NCBI GenBank assembly: GCA_001797745.1
Contig: MGQF01000050.1
Coordinates: 113,243-119,184, forward strand
Reading direction: 5' to 3'
Origin: Deltaproteobacteria bacterium RBG_13_52_11
GTDB lineage: Bacteria > Desulfobacterota > B13-G15 > RBG-16-54-18
DNA length: 5,942 nucleotides
Both the position numbers and the translations under genes were made by a program. Shown here piece after piece: positions 4,497 to 5,942 of the stretch (within the stretch, counting starts at the first letter, position 1; every line of letters begins with the position of its first letter). Below the pieces are notes generated by a model that did not search any database, had not been told where the DNA came from, and saw only the letters and a list, made by a program, of their open reading frames with translations.

Positions 4497-4526
4497 TAAC
4501 ATTCTTTTATCATTTGGTCAAGAAGG

Positions 4527-4555
4527 TTGAGCACCATGGGGCAGTATGGTACTAT
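4527..4555 (+). promoter_or_regulatory. Putative promoter for tsaD-rsmA
   Basis: TTGAGC (4527-4532) and an extended -10 TGG-TACTAT (-10 at 4550-4555) are separated by 17 nt. ACCAT and ATGGT half-sites (4533-4537 and 4546-4550) form a small inverted repeat in the spacer. Predicted initiation near 4562 gives a leader of about 125 nt before tsaD. Confidence 0.45.
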
Positions 4556-4578
4556 TATTAAAGAAAGGGTTTGAGGGG

Positions 4579-4612
4579 TCTAGGGGTCAATCCCGCCCTT
4601 GGCGGGACTAGA
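4579..4612 (+). other. Hairpin in the tsaD leader
   Basis: TCCCGCC (4591-4597) and GGCGGGA (4601-4607) form a perfect G+C-rich 7-bp stem with a 3-nt loop. An outer TCTAG/CTAGA pair (4579-4583 and 4608-4612) can extend it across a one-sided 7-nt bulge. The heptamer AGGGGTC is repeated at 4574-4580 and 4582-4588. No T-tract follows, so a terminator is unlikely; it may stabilise the mRNA 5' region or be a repeat remnant. Confidence 0.45.
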
Positions 4613-4686
4613 ATCCTGATGATGCGTCCGTTGATACTTTGTAGCAACATTTTTACAGAAGATTTACTCAAAGAATTGAGTCTTAA

Positions 4687-5688
4687 ATGATCATCCTTGC
4701 CATCGAGAGCTCGTGCGATGATACCGGGGCCGCCCTCATAGAGGATGGGCGCAGAGTCCTTGCCAATTGCCTCTCATCTCAGGATGAGGTCCACCGGCGG
4801 TATGGGGGGGTGGTGCCGGAGTTGGCCTCCCGACGCCATCTCGAAAACATCTTACCGGTGATCAGGGGGGGGCTTGATCAAGCCCATAGCTCACTGGATG
4901 AGGTAAATGGGGTGGCGGTGACCCGGGGGCCGGGCCTCGTGGGCTCCCTCTTAGTGGGGATCATGGCAGCAAAGGCCATCGCCCACGCCAAGAATCTTCC
5001 TCTCGTGGGTGTAAATCACCTCATGGGGCACCTGCTCGCCATCTTCTTGGAGCACGAGGTCCCCTTTCCTTTTATAGGCATGGTGGCCTCAGGTGGGCAC
5101 ACCTCCCTCTATCTGGCAGAGGGGTTCACCGCCTTCCGCGCGCTGGGTAAAACGAAAGACGACGCTGCTGGCGAGGCCTTTGACAAGGTGGCCAAGTATC
5201 TGGGGTTGGGATACCCAGGGGGGATGGCCATAGAACACCTGGCCCGTAGCGGCAACCCCACGGCCATACCCTTCCCGCGGGCCTACCTTGCCAAGGACTC
5301 TTTGGACTTCAGCTTCAGCGGTATCAAGACGGCGGTGGTAAACCACTGCCGTGCCCACCCCCCTTCCGATGATGGGATAGCCGACATCGCCGCCTCCTTT
5401 CAAGAGGCTGTGGTGGATGTGCTGGTGGCAAAGATCATTTGGGCGGCCCAGCAGTATAAGGTGGGCAGGGTAGTGGTTGCCGGCGGGGTGGCTTCCAATG
5501 GTCGTCTGCGGGAGCGGCTGACAAAGGCAGGGGGAGAACACGGCATACAAGCGTATTTCCCCTCACCGTATCTGTGCCGGGACAACGCGGCCATGATCGG
5601 GGTGGCTGGGTATCACCTCCTCAAGGCGGGGAGAAGGGATGGGCTGGACATGAGCGCCCTGTCACGCTGGCCTTTAGGAAAGGACTAG
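4687..5688 (+). CDS. tsaD: tRNA N6-threonylcarbamoyladenosine (t6A37) synthesis transferase TsaD
   Basis: TsaD transfers the threonylcarbamoyl group from TC-AMP to adenosine 37 of ANN-decoding tRNAs, acting with TsaB and TsaE in the cytoplasm. The 333-aa length is normal. Visible motifs are the N-terminal IESSCDDTGAAL (6-17), GGVVPELASRRH (40-51), the metal-binding NHLMGH with His111 and His115, SGGHT (135-139), the KDDAAGEAFDKVAK stretch (157-170), FSFSGIKTAV (209-218), AGGVASNGRLR (265-275) and CRDNAAMIG with Asp299 as third metal ligand. ATG 4687 is preceded directly by an in-frame TAA and yields the canonical start, yet no Shine-Dalgarno is evident. This contrasts with the strong ribosome sites of the island genes. 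rsmA follows after 4 nt, so the two are probably cotranscribed. Confidence 0.98.
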   Translation: MIILAIESSCDDTGAALIEDGRRVLANCLSSQDEVHRRYGGVVPELASRRHLENILPVIRGGLDQAHSSLDEVNGVAVTRGPGLVGSLLVGIMAAKAIAHAKNLPLVGVNHLMGHLLAIFLEHEVPFPFIGMVASGGHTSLYLAEGFTAFRALGKTKDDAAGEAFDKVAKYLGLGYPGGMAIEHLARSGNPTAIPFPRAYLAKDSLDFSFSGIKTAVVNHCRAHPPSDDGIADIAASFQEAVVDVLVAKIIWAAQQYKVGRVVVAGGVASNGRLRERLTKAGGEHGIQAYFPSPYLCRDNAAMIGVAGYHLLKAGRRDGLDMSALSRWPLGKD

Positions 5689-5692
5689 ACCT

Positions 5693-5942
5693 GTGACCTC
5701 GTTGATGCAGGAGCTGAGAAGCCGAGGGGTCTTGCCCAAGCAAGCCCTTGGCCAGCACTTCCTCATCGATCAGGGGGTGGCCCAGAAGATCGTCCAATTA
5801 GCCAAGCTGGAGCCTGAGGATTGCGTGGTGGAGATCGGCCCTGGCATGGGGGTCTTGACCTTCCTCATGCTCCCCCACGTAAAACAGGTGGTGGCCGTGG
5901 AGTTGGATCAGGGGATGGCCGATTACCTCAGGGAAAAGGGGG
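5693..5942 (+). CDS. rsmA: 16S rRNA (adenine1518/1519-N6)-dimethyltransferase RsmA/KsgA (3' partial)
   Basis: RsmA dimethylates two adjacent adenosines in the 3'-terminal helix of 16S rRNA using S-adenosylmethionine. The first 83 residues are present before the window ends. They show LPKQALGQHFLID (about 14-26), the SAM-binding motif VVEIGPGMGVLT, and AVELDQGMADYL with the acidic residue expected to bind the SAM ribose. I chose GTG 5693 as start because AAGGA lies about 8 nt upstream and it stands 4 nt after the tsaD stop; ATG 5705, four codons later, is the alternative. The frame stays open to the end with no internal stop. Confidence 0.95.
   Translation, partial: MTSLMQELRSRGVLPKQALGQHFLIDQGVAQKIVQLAKLEPEDCVVEIGPGMGVLTFLMLPHVKQVVAVELDQGMADYLREKG

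Noticed and set aside
4373..4561. 62-aa plus-strand frame before tsaD
   Set aside because: Low-complexity hydrophobic start overlapping the Pmp3-like ribosome-binding region, no ribosome site of its own, and it spans the palindromes and the putative tsaD promoter.

Overview
The window looks like a chromosomal segment of an anaerobic Gram-negative bacterium, probably of the Desulfobacterota (former Deltaproteobacteria) or a neighbouring uncultured lineage. The grounds are a DUF362 protein fused to a two-cluster ferredoxin domain (typical of anaerobes) and a helix-turn-helix protein with a paired Cys-Trp ('two-CW') domain that I associate with such genomes. The lineage call is an inference from recalled family distribution; no search was possible.

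Layout. The left flank (about 1-1822) is G+C-rich and carries, on the plus strand, the 3' part of the DUF362-ferredoxin gene, truA overlapping it by ATGA, and a strong intrinsic terminator. The right flank (about 4687-5942) is again G+C-rich and carries tsaD followed after 4 nt by the 5' part of rsmA/ksgA. Both flanks are housekeeping RNA-modification genes.

The middle (about 1823-4686) is visibly A+T-richer and behaves like an accessory island. It holds three small integral membrane protein genes, all on the minus strand and all with textbook Shine-Dalgarno sequences: a 159-aa two-helix protein of unknown function, a 100-aa protein resembling the GlsB/YeaQ/YmgE group, and a 60-aa Pmp3/YqaE (UPF0057) protein. 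Divergent from the first is a broken XRE-type regulator with a two-CW domain, carrying one nonsense codon and one frameshift. The membrane gene and the broken regulator share a near-identical 15-bp palindrome embedded in their promoters, which points to a small regulatory module that has lost its local regulator.

A second copy of the last ~120 bp of truA lies at 3186-3306. It encodes a proper but different TruA C-terminus once one extra base is removed. This has the geometry of an element inserted in the 3' end of truA, or of allelic replacement, with the membrane gene and regulator as cargo. Farther on are a 74-bp inverted-repeat element with a solo half-copy at 4072-4091, a candidate minus-strand structured RNA with its own promoter and strong terminator (about 3869-4001), and several unexplained hairpins and palindromes before tsaD. 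No integrase, transposase gene, tRNA, rRNA or CRISPR array is visible.
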